Source: Maritimibacter dapengensis (GTDB taxonomy: Bacteria > Pseudomonadota > Alphaproteobacteria > Rhodobacterales > Rhodobacteraceae). Taken from it: 64,000 nucleotides of DNA. The position numbers and the translations under genes were made by a program. The stretch is from assembly GCF_019218265.1 (NCBI RefSeq), contig NZ_JAHUZE010000002.1:1-64000 (forward strand), in the 5' to 3' direction. Each line of letters begins with the position of its first letter. Positions within the stretch are counted from its first letter, which is position 1. The notes under the pieces were generated by a model. The model was given only the letters and a program-made list of their open reading frames with translations, was not told the origin of the DNA and did not search any database. Shown one piece after another: positions 62,264-64,000 of the stretch.

Positions 62264-63826
62264 ATGAATATTCCGACCGACCAGGACCGCGTCCTGATTT
62301 TCGACACGACGCTGCGTGACGGCGAGCAAAGCCCCGGCGCGACCATGTCCCACGATGAGAAGCTCGAGATTGCCGAGATGCTCGATGATATGGGTGTCGA
62401 CATTATCGAAGCGGGTTTCCCGATCGCTTCCGAAGGCGATTTCGAAGCTGTGAAAGAGATCGCCGAGCGATCCAAAGAAGCGGTAATCTGCGGGTTGGCG
62501 CGCGCCAATTACAAGGACATCGACCGCTGCTGGGATGCGGTGAAACATGCCGAGCGCCCGCGCATCCATACGTTTATCGGGACCTCGCCCCTGCACCGCG
62601 ATATTCCCGGCTTGTCGAAAGATGAGATGGCCGACCTGATCCACGACACCGTGAGCCATGCGCGCAATCTCTGCGACAACGTGCAATGGTCGCCGATGGA
62701 CGCGACCCGAACCGAGCACGACTATCTCTGCCGCGTGATCGAGATTGCGATCAAGGCGGGGGCCACGACGATCAACATCCCCGACACCGTGGGCTATACC
62801 GCACCGCGTGAAAGCGCCGACCTGATCCGGATGCTGATCGAGAAGGTTCCCGGCGCGGACGAGGTGGTGTTCGCCACCCATTGTCACAACGACCTGGGCA
62901 TGGCGACGGCCAACAGCCTCGCCGCGGTCGAGGCGGGCGCGCGCCAGATCGAGTCGACGATCAACGGGCTGGGCGAACGGGCCGGCAACACGGCATTGGA
63001 AGAGGTCGTGATGGCGCTCAAGGTGCGCAACGACATCATGCCCTATCAGACCCGGATCGACACGACCAAGATCATGCAGACCAGCCGCCGGGTGGCGCAG
63101 GTGTCGGGCTTTGCGGTGCAATACAACAAGGCCATCGTCGGCAAAAACGCCTTCGCGCATGAAAGCGGCATCCATCAGGACGGGATGCTGAAGAACGCCG
63201 AGACGTTCGAGATCATGCGCCCGGAAGACATCGGGCTCGCTTCGAGCCAGTTGCCGCTGGGCAAGCATTCGGGCCGGGCCGCGCTGCGCGACAAGCTGAA
63301 CGGGTTGGGGCTCGAAGTCGGTGACAACCAGCTCAAGGACATTTTCGTGCGGTTCAAGTCGTTGGCCGACCGCAAGAAAGAGGTCTACGACGACGATATC
63401 ATCGCCTTGGTGGCAGACACCGCGGGCGACAAGGCGGTCGAGAAAATCAAGCTGAAGACGCTCAAGGTCGTCTGTGGCACCGAAGGCCCGCAAACCGCTG
63501 ATATCGTTCTGGAAATCGATGGTGAAGAGGTTTCGACCTCACAGACGGGCGACGGTCCGGTCGACGCGACGTTCAACGCGGTGAAGGCCCTTTTTCCGAC
63601 CGACGCGCGGCTGGAACTCTACCAGGTGTCCGCAGTGACAGAGGGTACGGACGCGCAGGCCACCGTGTCGGTGCGCCTGTCCGAGGACGGCCGCATTTCG
63701 ACCGGGCAATCGGCGGATACGGACACCGTCGTCGCTTCGGCCAAGGCCTATATCACGGCGCTTAACCGACTGCAGATTCGGCTGACCAAATCCACGCCCG
63801 AGGTGCATTACACCGACGCGAGCTGA
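62264..63826 (+). CDS. leuA: LeuA, 2-isopropylmalate synthase
   Basis: A 520-residue enzyme committing carbon to leucine. The HMGL-like TIM barrel begins DTTLRDGEQSPGATM (about residues 14-28), with ETGF-type DIIEAGFPIAS, the metal-binding HCHNDLGMATANS (His pair near residue 208) and GLGERAGNTALEEV; the LeuA dimer regulatory domain follows (about 390-510). Leucine feedback acts on the latter. ATG at 62264 lies after the leader peptide and its hairpin. Confidence 0.96.
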   Translation: MNIPTDQDRVLIFDTTLRDGEQSPGATMSHDEKLEIAEMLDDMGVDIIEAGFPIASEGDFEAVKEIAERSKEAVICGLARANYKDIDRCWDAVKHAERPRIHTFIGTSPLHRDIPGLSKDEMADLIHDTVSHARNLCDNVQWSPMDATRTEHDYLCRVIEIAIKAGATTINIPDTVGYTAPRESADLIRMLIEKVPGADEVVFATHCHNDLGMATANSLAAVEAGARQIESTINGLGERAGNTALEEVVMALKVRNDIMPYQTRIDTTKIMQTSRRVAQVSGFAVQYNKAIVGKNAFAHESGIHQDGMLKNAETFEIMRPEDIGLASSQLPLGKHSGRAALRDKLNGLGLEVGDNQLKDIFVRFKSLADRKKEVYDDDIIALVADTAGDKAVEKIKLKTLKVVCGTEGPQTADIVLEIDGEEVSTSQTGDGPVDATFNAVKALFPTDARLELYQVSAVTEGTDAQATVSVRLSEDGRISTGQSADTDTVVASAKAYITALNRLQIRLTKSTPEVHYTDAS

Positions 63827-64000
63827 CCCGCCGCGAAAGGCCCGAGCCGCGCCACGCATCGCACATGCCGCGCCCCGCATCCGGCGGGACGCGGCGATCC
63901 CTTCCGATGCAGGGAATTTTCGGCCTGCGAGACGGCAAGAATTTGCCATCCGGGACCCCGCACCCCCTTTCGCTGACTTGCTTTGGCCCATATAAGGCCC
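63827..64000. other. region downstream of leuA to the window edge
   Basis: No gene is seen. The sequence near the end, GGCCCATATAAGG (63985-63997), may be part of a promoter for a gene outside the window. No terminator is evident after leuA. Confidence 0.3.

Noticed and set aside
62168-63493. 441-residue minus-strand open frame
   Set aside because: Antisense to leuA, shadow of codon structure.

Overview
The window looks like chromosome of a marine-type alphaproteobacterium of the family Rhodobacteraceae (roseobacter group). The evidence is high GC, a SAM/SAH-type riboswitch in front of metK (a class known only from Rhodobacterales), the gene order aroA-cmk-rpsA-ihfB-lapA-trpF-trpB, the fabA-fabB-fabI operon divergent from irr, and many proteins with a Rhodobacteraceae character. 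No rRNA, tRNA, CRISPR array, prophage or intact insertion sequence was seen. The identification rests on sequence reading only; no database search was run.

Layout. 1-3505: end of a myo-inositol catabolic operon (iolD partial, iolE, a small membrane protein, iolB, a Gfo/Idh/MocA dehydrogenase). 3506-4251: a gene-poor stretch with what may be a decayed, frameshifted reading frame. 4252-12012: a leftward catabolic cluster with a GlxA/AraC-type regulator, a Zn alcohol dehydrogenase, three alpha/beta hydrolases (one PcaD-like), an EEP-fold phosphohydrolase, a PLP-dependent dehydratase and an L-2-haloacid dehalogenase with a full active-site set; its substrate is unknown. 12013-25683: housekeeping genes (fabI-fabB-fabA, irr, FKBP, GT2-like, miaB, an OmpA-like/lipoprotein pair, phoH, a P-loop kinase, ybeY, corC, lnt). 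25700-40072: riboswitch-metK, DoxX, trmB, then aroA-cmk-rpsA-ihfB-lapA-trpF-trpB with several small genes and a tannase/feruloyl-esterase-like gene inserted.

40221-44151 is the most unusual part: five small exported proteins with related N-terminal domains and very different low-complexity C-terminal tails (Asp/Arg/Gly-rich, acidic, Gly/Ile-rich, 23-residue tandem repeats), grouped around a membrane-anchored LuxR-type regulator. 44372-64000 is mostly housekeeping and accessory metabolism: DUF2237, serine hydrolase, DUF2332, pth, an IsdG-like monooxygenase, FkbM methyltransferase, rplY, MFS transporter, alpha-hydroxy-acid dehydrogenase, MaoC, nadE, an exported MORN-repeat protein, an SQR-like flavoprotein with a TetR regulator, an iron-sulfur photolyase, an SDR, and leuA behind a leucine-rich leader peptide.

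How the genes work together. The iol genes convert inosose towards 2-deoxy-5-keto-gluconate. The 4-12 kb cluster appears to dehalogenate, hydrolyse and deaminate an organic acid under a GlxA-type sensor-regulator. Leucine synthesis is probably controlled by attenuation and SAM synthesis by a translational riboswitch. The most promising candidates for something undescribed are the 40-44 kb secreted-protein family, the shared PDGC...EGY...DPKTG...C module in the OmpA-like/lipoprotein pair at 20 kb, and the 4-12 kb catabolic cluster.
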